A stretch of DNA of 64,000 bases from Saccharina japonica (Eukaryota > Sar > Phaeophyceae > Laminariales > Laminariaceae), in assembly GCA_008828725.1 (NCBI GenBank), contig MEHQ01001114.1, positions 62,001-126,000 on the forward strand, written 5' to 3'. Both the position numbers and the translations under genes were made by a program. The notes beneath the pieces were generated by a model, which saw only the letters and a list, made by a program, of their open reading frames with translations, had not been told where the DNA came from and did not search any database. This document shows positions 36,401 to 48,960 of this stretch, one piece after another. Every line of letters begins with the position of its first letter. The stretch's first letter is position 1.

Positions 36401-37750
36401 GGATCCACCAACAGCGCTGCAGCCGCTGACACAACCACGACTAGCGTCCGGTGCGTGCTACGGCAGGATGAGCTCATACGAATCGTGTGTATGAGGCTCC
36501 ACTGCGGAAGCTCTTTACCTCGTCAAAATGGTGCCCAGACATCACTCCAGATTACCAATCCCATGGCAGAGGTATACGACGAGTTACACTGTCAAAAATC
36601 AATCGCCTCCACACGATAGGAGTCCCGTCAGTCCGAAATGAGTTTGGCCATAACGAGCTACCTCTATTGCAGCGCGGGTCTTTCGCTTGTCTAAAGACTT
36701 CGTCTCATAGTTCGTGTAGAAGGAGCTGTTGGTCCTCCCCGTCTTTGACCGCGTGATGCCGCTGCGAAGCAAACCAGCCCGCTGCTCCACTTCGTAGATC
36801 TCTGACGGAAGGCGGCGTGTGATCAGGCGAGCAACCACGTTATGTGGCTTGTGGGTATCTAACGTGAACAATCCACTTAGATTCCCGTCGGCACGAGAGA
36901 ATGGCACCTCCGGGTCTTCACCCCTCCTCATCGCGATGCCCGATTTGTAATTCTCAAAACCATCACTCTCGGTCTCACTTATCGGCTGAAGCCGGTGCAT
37001 ACGAGCCTTCTGTGCCCCCTCGAGTTATCCAGCGGCATGCATCCGTTCTTCGACAGGCTGTCCTTGCATCGCTTCCATCAGATACAGCCCTGTGTTATCA
37101 CATTTCTCAACTATGTCTGGCACATGACAATAGACCGATCGTTCGCGTTCCGCCATACTCCCCAAGCATCTTGCTATCCAAATGGGCCCGCCTGTGGGAT
37201 CAAGCGCATTGATCAAACCCTGGGCAGTCAACACAGTTTGGATCCTGCCCGATCACGAGTGGACTTTGCCCCCCTCAACATTGGGTACTGGCATGCTATT
37301 GTGCGACATATCAGAGCTCTGCCTGTCTAGTGGCGAAGAGCCTCTCTCCGGCAGTAGCCGTCCCTGCACACTTGACTGCTGCATGGTCTGCATGGCCTTC
37401 CCCTCAGTATCCTCCTTAGCCACTGCCTCGTCTGATGGTCTCGCCACTGTATACACTGCCCCACACGCCCTCTCGGTAGCTCGTTCCATCGTCAATATAT
37501 ATTACCCGCTGCCGAAGCACCTCGCTCTCCTTTCACATAGCCGCAACACCCCGATAGCAGCTCCAGGCCTGGAAACACGATATCGTGTTTGGTTGTACTA
37601 CTGCTGCCGTGGCGTTTCCGATCTGACCATGCAGGCATCTGCTATGCTGGCAAAGAGGAGAGAACGGACGAGCGATCCGTACATTGTAGTCACAGCCTCC
37701 ACACACATATCGGACATTGGAATGAGCCATACAGTGTTGTCATAGGCTTA
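36400..37750 (-). pseudogene. Ty1/copia gag N-terminal region, copy 1 (inferred)
   Basis: No domain read directly. It is assigned by position and by shared words with copy 2, such as GCATCCGTTCTTCGACAGGC near 37040 versus GCACCCGTTCTTCGACAGGC near 41824, and GACGG-AGGCGGCGTGTGATCA near 36800 versus GACGACGTGTGATCACG near 41594. The 187-codon plus frame (37182-37745) is antisense to this and not considered a gene. Confidence 0.45.
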
Positions 37751-38069
37751 ACCCAAACACACACATACGGGCAGTGTCGCTGTATCACATACCCGGGTCA
37801 TATCGCAGTAGCATCAGCGAGTGCTCAACCGAGCAAGACCGAGATGGCGGTAGCAGCATGCAACAGGAACATCTCAGACCCATGTTGTCTCGTCTCATAA
37901 TGGAAAGCCCTCATTTGATGGAAAGCCCTCACACCCGTAGACTGGCCCCCCTTCTCAGTGCGAGATACTGCAGGTAACGAACACCTACCTGGTATCACCT
38001 AGTGGTGATGCCATTGTCGCGACGCATGCTTCGAACCATACAGGCTGCCAAACAAACTTATCGCGCTTG

Positions 38070-38300
38070 TCAGACATCGCTCCGCACCAGCTGGGGAGGT
38101 GCATATATATGTGCGCACTCAGATCTGGCAGGAAACCGGCTGTAGGGCGCCGAAGTCGCGTAAATCCAATCCCGACTTACACGGGATCGCAACCAAGCAA
38201 CGACCACTTGCAACTCATGAACACGAAGGGAGCGTGTTAAAGTACCAACGCCTGCAAGCGGTCTAGAGCCCCTTGCGACCAATTTGGTATTTTCCCGCCC
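38070..38300 (-). pseudogene. Ty1/copia reverse transcriptase start, copy 2 (truncated)
   Basis: The minus frame reads LVARGSRPLAGVGTLTRSL, the same copia reverse transcriptase block seen at 33.05 kb, with upstream sequence (ATTTGGT, GGCGGGAAAAT) also alignable. No palm motif follows: below about 38.0 kb the sequence runs into the gag region of copy 1, so copy 2 is truncated at its 3' end. Confidence 0.55.
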
Positions 38301-39389
38301 TGCTGTGCCAAACTCGTAACCCTTCCAATATTCAACCCACTACTTGAGATCGTGGTGATGTCGCTTCGTGGCTACAGCCGGCCTCTCTAGTGCGCGACAG
38401 CACCGAACGTTCCCACGCTGCGCAGATCGTCCGTTTCTACATCCACGCCATACAGCCGCATATACGACAACTAATCCACACATGCCTCGCGATATATGTC
38501 TGGTGTCACGAACTCACGCACAAGTCGTGAAGGCACCTCAGAAAGGGGAATGTGCGGCGGATACTGGTCACCCATGTAGATACCGGCACCCTCTCCCGCC
38601 GCTAGCATCGATACAAAGCGATTGGCTAGCCCAAGCCCCCGTGCTGCCGTGAAACGAACACCGGCAGTACCAGTAATACCTGCTTCATGAATACCGGCAT
38701 CTCGGATGCGGAGGTCAGAGACGCGAGCAAGGGCTCCGGCGATACACCGACCACTGGCTACACGGATGATGTGGCGGGGGCGCGGTCAATGCTTTTGACG
38801 ATGCACTGACCACTGCCGTCGACTAGTCCTTCTGCTGCGGTACGGATGATGGGGCGGGAATAGAGGCACGGGGGATGAGTGACGATGCACTGGTCGGCAG
38901 CGACGGCGGCTGGTGCCTCATCTCGAAGCCCTGCGGCGCTTCCGGTTTTCCGGCGGGGGAACCGCCACTCTCCCCCATAGCCGGTGACGGTGGCGCAGGC
39001 AGCGCAGCCACCCCGCTGCTTGTGGTCGACCGCCTCCCAAGGAAGGCACGCGCCGGTAGCCTCGCGTCGCATATGTTGACTAAGTCGAGACACCTGATGG
39101 CGACATACTGATCTTGTTCCAGCTGATGGCGGAATTGTTCCTCGAGTTTAGGCAGAACGTGAATGCCGCTTCCACTCTGACTTTGACCTTGTGGCGCCCC
39201 GGCCTCGTGTACGGCAGTACGGGGCCCCTGATGCGGTATCGCGTGTAACGTCTCGAGATATCACATCATACCGGGATTCTGAACCACCCCAGTAATGCGG
39301 TTTAGCGCGTTGCATATCCACGGCCATGCTTCCCGCTACGGGCACCCATAGTCAGGCTCCTTGGGCGGCAACTCCACACCATCGAACAT

Positions 39390-39840
39390 AAGCTCAACCT
39401 TCAGGAACGTTGCCATTCCCTCCTCGGTAACAACGGCCAGCTTCCGCTTCATCCGCCCGTTTGTCGGACTGTCGGCGGACTTGCACTCGTAATAGATTAT
39501 TTTGTCGGCCAGTATCCGTTCGATCTCCTTGTTTTGAACTCAAAAGCCGTTTCCCATCCGAAGTTATTCCGCCAGGAAAGTACGGAAGCCGTGGGTAACG
39601 TTGGCTGCCCTTTGGTTTGTCGGAAATGCCGGCAAGCTCATGACGATCACGTCGTCGACAGTCCTCGGGCAGTCCTCGGCACCGATCACTGACCTCGGCA
39701 TGGGTCCAGCAAGCACGGTGTACAGGTGCTGCAGCTATTTTTCCACAAGGCACGATTTGGATGAAGCAATGGCTTTAGGGAATTACTTGCCCCCCGTAGA
39801 CCCGTTGTAATACTCCAAACACGTCCCGTCACCTGTATGC
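39390..39840 (-). pseudogene. Ty1/copia integrase remnant, copy 2
   Basis: Aligns with 34.2-34.69 kb. In one minus frame the order VIVMSLPAFPTNQRAANV, then HGFRTFLAE, then NKEIERILADKIIYYECKSA and PTNGRMKRKLAVV parallels copy 1 (NGFRTFV, FTNKGF, NGRVGRKIVV). Frames are interrupted by stops. Copy 2 keeps Glu-like residues that copy 1 lost, and the reverse, so the copies decayed independently. Confidence 0.65.
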
Positions 39841-40939
39841 CCTTTCATCGGCGGTGCCACTTAGAATTACACCGTGGGCGTGGCTGAGAGAACAGTGCAA
39901 GTCGTTGATGTATGTTGCCATTTGCCTACCAAGAACCTTCACTACTGCTGCGAGTGCGAGGGTTTCTAGGGCCTGGCTACCCGTGTGGTCTCGACATTGC
40001 TGTCGATTTTCTCGTGACAAAACAACATCTACGCACGGAGTGTATATGTTCCTGCGTGGTCAAGCACAATAAAGTGCTCCTTCTAGACCACGTTTAACGA
40101 GAAAATACAAGAACGCTCCAGGAACAAGCGTCACACCCTTCAGGATCAATTTTATTTCCTCATCACTATGTATCACCACATCCCTCTACCCGAAACAAGC
40201 AACCTCCATCCTCTTACCTTCACCAATAATAAAGTACTTATAATCTACATTTCAAGAGGAGCCTTTTGTTACAAAACAAAGTGGCCTCACTAGTTCAGTG
40301 GATTGAGGAAGCACTATCGCCAAGATAAACCTTACCCTCATGAGACCGCCTCCAATAGAACGATCATGACACTTGCCTAAAGACGCTGAATGTGAAACGA
40401 AAAGGGAGCTCCCATACAATGTTGCCCACTGCTCGCCCGCGCTTGGCAGTCAACCGCCGAGCACATCTGCCCGCCGTGTTAGACTCATTTACCTGCCTGA
40501 TCTGGTTATCCCTGCGTCCCGTCACGCCCCTGCACTCCGCGTCCCTCATGATATCTGCCACCCAACGGCTGTGCTCCACCACCCTTGTGGCATTCAACCC
40601 CCCCCTCCTGTGATCCACCGCTCGCCTGCCATTTAGCGCCTTCCTACTGTGCACCGCCCCCCATACCGCTCCCGTCCCGCTCCTGCACTTCACGGCATAT
40701 ACCGCCTCTGCCCCGCTTGTTGACCTTCCCTCAATCCACCGCCGACGTCGCCGTGAATAAGTAGGCCACCTTGAGTACGTAGCCAAACTCCCTACTGCGA
40801 ACCACCAACTGTTTCATGCTGCGGCACGCTGACGCAGTGATGTTGCTGGCACCTTGGTGTGTAGACGATAACGACAGCTTTCAAGTAAACTGCTAAGACG
40901 CCAATACGGAGAGGGCGGTGACATGACGGTGGTGACGTT

Positions 40940-41390
40940 AGCGGAACAGTGCGGCACTGTCCGGCCACTTGGCTGGGGGCTCCACAAATCCGTCATTCCT
41001 TCCGAAACGCGTTCGGCAGTTTGAAATTCGCAGCGTTATTCCCAAGAGCACCACGCCATGTGGCCTTGTGCAATCCCCCCATCAACGCTCCTGGAGAAGG
41101 AGCGGACTCAGACTGGCACCACACACCCCCTGTGTTTCCAATCCAACCAGTGACCCCCCCCCTTTGCACAAGGCATGCGGCTGCGGCTTCTGCTGCAGCT
41201 GAGGTTTCTCCGGTAACGATTGACTGCCCCCGCGCACTGTTGCTGTTGTCCACCAATTTTACAGTGTCGTTGCTGCTGTGAGGCTGCCTGGCACCTCCCT
41301 AGTGCCGCCGCTTCTTCTGCTGGTGCCCAGCACGCCCTCAACACCGCTGCTACTGCGCGGCGCCCCAAAAACTCTACCCACATCCCCCAC
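40940..41390 (-). pseudogene. Ty1/copia gag C-terminus, copy 2
   Basis: One knuckle half is readable on the minus strand: ICGAPSQVAGQCRT near 40990-40950, keeping two Cys (the first Cys is lost and His is Gln). It is preceded (41383-41108) by a Gln/Ala-rich frame parallel to the poly-Gln gag of copy 1. Offset from copy 1 is about 5.1 kb, as for integrase and reverse transcriptase. Confidence 0.5.
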
Positions 41391-42080
41391 TATTCCCCTG
41401 AAGCTCATGCTCACGACGAGAGTGTGTGTACTCACCAACGGTACTGCATCTGCTGGCAAGACGACTACAAAGGTCCGCTCCAACAACGCCTTAGTCTTGC
41501 GATTTTGTGCACGAGATCCGGACAGTTTCTCCGTCTCTGGGCACTTTATTCCAGCCTAATCCTCGTGCTCCACATCATACACTTAGGAGGGAAGACGACG
41601 TGTGATCACGCCAACACCCTCGCTGTCTCGCTTATGGATACCTCATGTGGACAATGCATTACGCTTCCCCGCTTAAGTAGCGAAACGCCACTTGGGGTCC
41701 CTCATCCCGCTGTGTTGTGATGTTCTCGAAGCCGATCCCCGCGTGACCCGTCTCAGCGTCAACCATCCGTAGATATCTACCCATGTCAGCCCTCCATGCC
41801 CCCTCTGTGGGTGCGGTGGTATGCACCCGTTCTTCGACAGGCCGTCTTTATATCCGCACTACATGCCCACGCCCCAGGGAACGTTGCTTCTTGCCCAATA
41901 TTAACGGTCCTTCGGGAGGTTTGTAGGCACATACACTAATCTCACAAGTCACAGCTGGCGAATATGCACATAAAGTAATGCCACCTTCTCTTCTTGCGAT
42001 GGCCAGAGTAATCCCTGCATCGAAAGACCCTACTGTCTTGCGTACTTTGGTAGACTCAAATCTGTCACGAATTTGAGAGC
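41391..42080 (-). pseudogene. Ty1/copia gag N-terminal region, copy 2 (inferred)
   Basis: Assigned by shared words with 36.4-37.2 kb. The 5' end is not defined and no long terminal repeat was found at either side. Confidence 0.35.
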
Positions 42081-43342
42081 AGTATTCTCGTGAACACAGT
42101 ACGAAAGGTATACATATATATGGTGACTGATGCGAGCCTTCGTATGGGATCTTCCGAGCCAATCACACGGACGGGTTTGCGCAGGAGAGAACCCAGGCAG
42201 TCAGTAGCCGACCGCTTGGGCACATGTGGTGTAATGGTAGGCCCGGGTACATCGGTCGAACGCCAACTGCACGGATTTGCTGAAGTGGGTGTCTGTGTCA
42301 TATACTTATCAACTCCAGTTGACGTCCTTCTTTTATCTACTGTAGGCTCGCCATGCCAAACCTGTGCGAGGCAGTTATGTTCGGAGTGTTTGTTTTCGCC
42401 TAGAGACTGGTGCTACGGTAAAGGGGGTGTGTACTATATACCCACATTTCCATTGCCATAGTTTACGCCTCCCGGCCTAGTGGCTCTGTACCTCAAGAAC
42501 ATTTTGACGCACGAATATGTTCTTGCCCCAGAATGGGAAGTATACCATGGCGGTTAATATCGCAAATATAAATATACTATCTTCTGAATTCCAAGTAGTA
42601 AGGCGGTCACTGGGCCGATTGGGTCTCATCGGCTGAACATAAAGGACTTCAAAACGACCCACAAGCTTCCAGCCGATGTTTCGCTGTTACTAAGCGTGCC
42701 GCCGGTGGTGCGGGATCGACGATGGTTGCGGAGGCATTCCCCGGCGACGTGTGGAGCGTCGTCACGGTCGGCTTGCCTGAAGTTCCCAGATACCAATTGT
42801 CCAGGGGGGATTCAAATTACAGCCACGGAAGCAACCCAACGCTGGTGACGATCGTCCATGAAGAAACCTAGGGATACCTGGGATATGACTGGACGCGGAT
42901 GAGGACTAAGGTCAGTTGCACGCGCGTCTGAGTTGGCAGGGATGGTAACAAAGCGGCGCTGTGTAAGGCAGGGACCTAATGCAGCTGGGCCAGGCAAGGC
43001 GGCAGACGGGACAAAGGGAGCGAGGCAGATTATTGTCAACACACCTGTGCCCAGAACGGTGGCCCGTGTAGTACGGACGGTCTGCAAACTAAACGTCGTG
43101 GTGTTGCACTCAAGCATACGTGGAGGGGCAGCAGTCACGGGGAGCATTGTCCGACCAGGTGACGGCGCAGCCACTTTGCGCAGAGAGGGAAAAGTCAATA
43201 TCCGTAAAATATATATTGTTTCCGAACACGAGTACGCTCAGGATAAACGTTTTGGCACTGACACCCACAATCGACCTGGTGGAGCGTTCAGGAGGCGTAG
43301 TTAACCCAGTAGTGGTCCTCCTAACCACCACACGAGTGGCCC
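42081..43342. other. anonymous sequence
   Basis: No supported gene. If copy 2 has a 5' long terminal repeat it should lie here, but no matching partner was found by eye. Confidence 0.4.
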
Positions 43343-44173
43343 CTATTTCGACATCATACTAGAAGGTGGAAACCCGCCTGGCTTTCTAAGCACCCGCCGC
43401 AACGTGGAACGAACGCAGAGGACGCAGAGCCAATACCAATTCGCACCTTGCGGGCTGTTTTGACGTTCCACACGGTGCTTGGAACGTTTTCTTGTGTAAG
43501 ACATTTTACGTAGTAGGATGTTGGAAGGGGCGCGTCTGGTGGAAGGGGCGCGTCTGGTGCACCCGTGCGTGTGCCGCCGAACAGCACCCTCCGCCAGATC
43601 GGACCCCTTCTGTTGAATATAGACACGCGACCGTTCTCTGTGCGCTACGGCTGTTGACGTGAAGCGCCCCCCGAGTTTATCCCGGTTCATCAGGGTATTC
43701 ATTATGTTCGAAGTACGTTTCGTAGCTTCAAGTCTGGCGCTGTTGAATTGTTTCAGTATGCGCCGGGGCATTGGGCTTGGCATCATAGGTGACCCCTGAT
43801 GTGTTGACGTTACTGTGGTGGATGGAGCATGTATATCTTGCCTCCATATGGCTATTTCGTTCACGTAACGTACTCGCGCGTCCATTTTGTTCGGGGCCAG
43901 TAGATGCGTTAGTGGCATGCTTCCCCCTAGTTTCCTCCTCGAGGATAGTGAAATCACCACAGCGTACGCAATGTTTCCTCGCAGGGGGTCGTGCATGTAA
44001 ATAGGCGATGTGTGTTGCGGCCCCCTTCGTGCGATACCCATCGTCCTCACGACGAGTACTGCGGTGCGGGTGCAGCTAATGTTTATGAGGCACTTCACGT
44101 GAAGATCTTCTACGTGCCCTATCCTTGAGTAATGTTCGATCAACGCACAACAAGTGCTGTGTTTGATCAACAC
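43343..44173 (-). pseudogene. 276-codon frame, possible copia RNase H end
   Basis: The longest open frame of the window that is not simple repeat. Its middle reads KMDARVRYVNEIAIWRQDI, then STHQGSPMMPSPMPRRILKQ. In Ty1/copia RNase H the C-terminal end has Lys-His-Ile-Asp-x-Arg-Tyr-His-x-x-x-Glu followed 20-25 residues later by Gln-x-Ala-Asp-x-x-Thr-Lys-x-Leu/Met-Pro. Order and spacing agree, but key His and Asp residues are changed. Upstream and downstream parts are unrecognised. If right, it is the 3' end of a third element on the same strand. Confidence 0.4.
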
Positions 44174-44184
44174 ACAACAAGTGC
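44133..44184. repeat. ~24-bp tandem duplication
   Basis: GATCAACGCACAACAAGTGC and GATCAACACACAACAAGTGC follow each other directly, each with TGTG or TATG after it. Confidence 0.85.
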
Positions 44185-44266
44185 TATGGTGTACGAAAAT
44201 GCCTAAAACACGAAACGGAATTCCGACGATACAATGGTCAGGCGATTACTCGGTCTAGGAATACCT

Positions 44267-44432
44267 ACTATTAGTCAGTGATAGTCAGTATTAGGCAGTA
44301 CCAGTCAGTAATAGTCAGTGCTGGTCAGTATTAGTCAGTAACAGTCAGTGATAGTCTGTACTAGACAGTAGTAGTCGGTATTAGTCACTAACAGTCAGTG
44401 ATAATCAGTAATAGTCAGTGATAGTCAGTCAT
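44267..44432. repeat. AGTCAGT minisatellite (~10-bp unit)
   Basis: Units of the form (T/A)AGTCAGTNN(T/C) in a run of about 16, with variants GGTCAGT and AGACAGT. It starts TTAGTCAGTGATAGTCAGTA. Confidence 0.9.
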
Positions 44433-44439
44433 AAACCAA

Positions 44440-47058
44440 GATGGCGACGAATGTGCCACCCATATCGTAGCACGCGTGTCACCCAAATCCCCGTCGAGAT
44501 TGGTCCAGAACTGTTTGACGCATCTGTTATTTTGTTCATGTTTCCATCCCTCTCCGGAGTAGGGCCGTAGGGGCAGACCAGGAGCAAGCTAGCAGTGCTA
44601 TTCTGCAGAGCATACGTGCCCCTTGACCGTGGCCTCTCGTACGCTCTACCGTGCGACTTCCGTGGTGTTCTCTTGAACTATTGCCGACTTCGGTCAAGAC
44701 GCTCACGACGCCTTTACTTTTAGTCTACGGTACGCAGTCCTGCGCTTCTGCGTTCGCAGGGACACACGCAAGGCGGACGCTGTTTTGCTATACACATTGC
44801 TCGGAATGTGTCTAAATTGTTGGACCGGTTAGTGCGGTTTCTTGTTGGCGGTACTTCGTCTGCGTTGGTTCAGTGTTTTCGGGACTGATCGCGATGTTCG
44901 ATTTCGTCTCTCGCCTCAGTGCGTCGGTCAAGACGGCAGGTGCATCACAAACACTCCTCACATTTTACTATTGATACGTGTCTTCCCTTTTCTGTTCGGC
45001 ACGGAACGTCCGCACCCCAGTTTGCAACCTACATGTCGGCTGTCCCCACTGATGTCACAGACCGTGATCCTCCTTCTCTCTAGAAAACCTCGCGTCGAAA
45101 CTTACCGCAGCTACAACAACAACTTTATCAACACCAATGACAACAACATCAACAATATCAACAAAAACGAAACCAGCAACGACGATGATAACGCAGCACT
45201 AAAACAACACCGTTCGACACATCCAAATGCGATACCATCACACCGATATAGCTAGAGGCGTGTTTTAGCTAGGATGTAATGGTGTTTATATAACCTGCGA
45301 TATTGTTTTATTGCTGCGCACGATTACCTATATAGGAAGAGGCGCTGTTTCGCTAGTAGTGGGTGGTATAAATATTTGACCTTCGATATTCCAACCTGAG
45401 GGTGGTTCGTGTTCTAAGTAGACCTATATATGTAGCACGAACGATCTGACTGTCTCTCAAGCCGTGTGATAAGTTGCTATCATCCCGTTGAAATGGAAGG
45501 CGCATTGAAGTGGGAGCCCCCCTCGTCCAGCACCATCATGGAACATCATTCTTGGCAAGACCTGCCAAAGTGTCCAAGAGTTTCTGTAACTGATAACCGC
45601 CATTACCAGTCGAACGTGACAGAGACCCCGGCGTGCTTCACGGCAGACAGACCGACTGACGTCCAGGTCCGTGCTCAGTGAAACAAAGGACGGTGCGGAG
45701 GGGGGAGGTGGGGCACCGAGAAAGACCCGACATGAACCTCTTACAAACTTGATCCCACCTACAGCACCTACGGTAACAGTCAAGGCCGTGTTGAGGCTGA
45801 CACCCTTGCCGAGTGAGTGTGTGAAGCGATGTTTTACTCACGGATCCCCTCGTCGTGTTTTTCATCGGGGGGGGGAGGGGGGGGGCAACGTGGCATGCTA
45901 TTGCGCGCGCTGCTGGTGCGCGGCCCTTATCAGGACACTGAAGCCCTTCATGGAAAAATGAAGGAGAACCTGCGGCAGTGCTGCGGTAAGTGCAGCGCCC
46001 GCTGTCCCTGAAGATCCTCACCTGGGAGGCTCTATACTCTTGGTAAGGCATTTGTATTGTTATGAAGCCATCCGATAACCGGCTGTGATAAAGCATGTTA
46101 GCTAATAATTATGATACACACTTGCTTGGGTTCGGTATGTAACGGATCATATACTGCACTGTACGTTTGAGAAAACATCACAGATCGGACGAAACGATAT
46201 CGGGTAGCTCCTGGGTTCAGGAACCCCCGCCAGAGAGAAACTTTTGGCCTCTTCGAGTGCAACTCCTACGGTAGGATTCCCGTACGGCGTTCGTCAACAC
46301 CTCCGAGTGCTGTTCCACCGATGCTTTATACTGCATGGCATTTTCGATGTTCAATCTCCCGCACGGCACGGAAAGGTACTTCGGTGTTCCTATTGCTATC
46401 GACAGCCGAACTTAAAGAATCATAGTTCAAGCGGATGGGCCCTTTTGAGTGCCCTCGGATACGTGAGTCTACGCCCTGCTTCATGCACGGGGGGTAGCGT
46501 AGCCTATATGTGATAGCCTCGCGCACGTTTGAGTGCTGCTGGCTCAACGTTCGCTCGCCCCCCGCCCAAACTAATGGCGTTCCCCGACACCGAGCGCTGA
46601 GCATTAGGCTCGCTTTCACGGCCAGCATCAACCGAGCAACCGAACGTCATCCAAGCTCTTCATTTGTGCACGACATGCCCGGCAGATCCTGTGATTGCCG
46701 TAGAGAGAAAAACAATGTGTACACGCAAGCCTGCGCGCCTAGGACCAAAGGGGGGGGGAGAAAAACGGAATTACCGATCGCTCTGACGGTGTAAGCAATA
46801 CCATCGTAACATTATGCGCGAGGTTGTTCCTCCTACTGTACTACGTTTTCGTTTTTTCCTGGTATGGTTCCAAGGTTAGCAATATTGTTATATATTGTAT
46901 GAGCACTGCATGACGCGGGTAAATACTATGGTACGCACTGCCGATGTGAGGATGGCTATTACACCAGCATGGCCATCACGACTAGGGGATTTCAACCCAC
47001 CTTGAGATAATATTTTTCCAACATTCTCCTCATTCTTGCGTCGTGATTACAAGCACGT
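44440..47058. other. mostly anonymous; a few weak open frames
   Basis: A 137-codon plus frame (44842-45255) ends in an Asn-rich tract encoded by an AAC/CAA run. A 71-codon plus frame (45466-45681, MISCYHPVEMEGALKWEPPS...) looks like ordinary protein but matches nothing known. G-rich runs lie near 45870. None is strong enough to call a gene. Confidence 0.35.
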
Positions 47059-47304
47059 GACGCATGCTAAGATAGAGGTGCACCATGTTTTTTCCGAGCT
47101 CCTCACTTAAGGATCGTCGTACCTCACCGAAACAATGTTTTGGAGGAAAATAAAAGTGCTGCCGGATGAGAAATCTCATGACCGAAGTACACTCTGAAAC
47201 ATTCTTCGTCACATAAATGAAAGTCCGACGAATTTGGGTTAAGAAGCCCGATCGTTCAGAAAACGATTCAGCCAAAACTTGCTACCTCTACCGTAGCACG
47301 CGTC
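47059..47304. mobile_element. M1 inverted-repeat element
   Basis: 246 bp. Left end GACGCATGCTAAGATAGAGG; right end complementary to it (CCTCTACCGTAGCACGCGTC). The interior shares TTTTGGAGGAAAATAAAAGT and TTTGGGTTAAG with other copies. The outside tetranucleotides are ACGT and GCGT, a possibly decayed 4-bp duplication. Confidence 0.8.
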
Positions 47305-47379
47305 GCGTCGTAATTTTCAACAAGGCCTACAGTACTCAGGTGTAGAACGGAACCGGCACGTGATTATGATACTTGCAGT

Positions 47380-47690
47380 AGTTCGTGCGGTGCTGTGCGG
47401 TGTCGTGCAGAGTTCAGTGATCGAGATCCGAACGGTGCTGCGAATCTCGGAAACAAACATTCCGAACCCGGACCGCACCGCACCGTGCAACAACCATGGC
47501 GTTCAAACGCCTCCAAAGGATTTAGCGCGGAGTTTCCTTTCGTGGGAGTCGAACGATTTGGTTTGGTGCAGAAATATGTGCTGTGGGGTTGTCGGGTGCG
47601 TTGCCGTATGGTTTTGCATTGTCTATCATCCTACGGCGTGGTGCGGTGCGGTTTCGTTGGCTGGAGTGATGCGGGCCGAGGGTCGATCCC
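47380..47690. repeat. GGTGCGGTGC-rich degenerate repeat
   Basis: GTGCGGTGC and its complement GCACCGCAC recur (47387, 47475, 47640). The same motif family dominates 50.45-50.96 kb. Confidence 0.6.
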
Positions 47691-48459
47691 TTTTAATAGG
47701 AAATGGGCACCGGTCGCACCGAGTGGCTGTGCACAACGCCTGTGATTGTTGAAGGACATTCATTGGACGACAATGCGCTTCTTTAGAATGCACTATGGAA
47801 ACGACCAAGAGCAGACGAATAGACAATGATTCGTCATGGGGGGCGGGACCTTTGCTCGGTCGACTCAGGAAGCCACTCACATCACGGGAATATGTACTCC
47901 ACGGGTTGCTGCCCCTGCCGGCTGCCAGTTCCACAGCTTATTTCCTCGTTCCTGATACATAATAGTAGCGAGCTACAGTAGCTTCCCTGCCAGACTATCA
48001 ATGTCCCGAGAAAGGATAATTCCATATTCAATGAAGTATTCTCCTTCAAATTTCACACAGAGACCACAACATGAGTACGTACGGTAGTACCAGCGCCCTT
48101 ATTGTCCTTAACTGTGACCCCGGCTGTTGTCGGAGCTTAAACGATCCGATACACCGGCGAGGTGAAACATGGTACCATTTAGGGAGTGAGGAGAGAGGCG
48201 CAGCGGCCAGCACGGGGGCAAGAGGGTAGAAGCATGGAACATATCTCAATGAGGAAAAATGGTCACGGAATGTGGCAGCCGTGGAACTCGCGCGCAGCCT
48301 TGAACCCTCCCTTGTTCGCAGACGAATACCCCATATTAGTATTAGTCGTCCGAGGTGCAACTCGTGCAAACATGATGTCGCGTCGTGAGGCGTAAGTGCC
48401 AAAGACGCGCGTCACGATAGAGGCAGTATTTTCTTTCTAGTTTCGTTTTATGAATGACC

Positions 48460-48645
48460 GCGCAAAATCGTCGGACTTTCATAATTGTGTTGCAACATTT
48501 GTTCATTGTAGACTCAGGGAGTGGTATTGTTCGACGGGGAGCACATTTATCTTATTCCAAAATCAGTTTTTGGATGAGATATAGAGCTCCCCAAGTGACC
48601 ACCCTTCTGAGGCAAACACATGGTGCACCTTTACAGTGGCAGTAG
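48460..48645. mobile_element. M1 element, truncated
   Basis: The right portion of an M1 copy: AGAGCTCC-CAAGTGA, then ACACATGGTGCACCTTTACA, with the preceding CGGACTTTCAT segment. The left end is missing. Confidence 0.65.
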
Positions 48646-48960
48646 TACAAAACACTCTTGCTACAGCAGGGAAGGATTATGAGCGAGGAAGTCGCCAGTG
48701 TATCCCACACGATGACACTCAATTCATAAAAAAAAAACAACGGGGAGTCTGAAAACAGAACGAGTTTGTCTGCGTTGCGTTCAGTTCTCTTCGTTGATAA
48801 TGCACCGCCATTGAACGAATAAGGATCGGCCTCCAAGGAAGAGGTTTCAATTATCAATCAATGGCGACGACCGCGAGGTGCAGGAGTCAAGTTAAACTTG
48901 TCCAATAAGCAACCACCATACGAGTACAGCCGTGCTACTTGTAGTCCTTGACACGTAGAC

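Noticed and set aside
37182..37745. 187-codon plus frame
   Set aside because: It is antisense to the copia gag region, matches nothing, and its counterpart at 41.8 kb is not open.
42225..42290. tRNA-like GTGTAATGGTAGG word
   Set aside because: It resembles a D-arm, but no B box lies at the right distance and no cloverleaf forms.
44842..45255. 137-codon plus frame ending in an Asn-rich tract
   Set aside because: The tract comes from an AAC/CAA simple repeat and the first part matches nothing; coding not supported.
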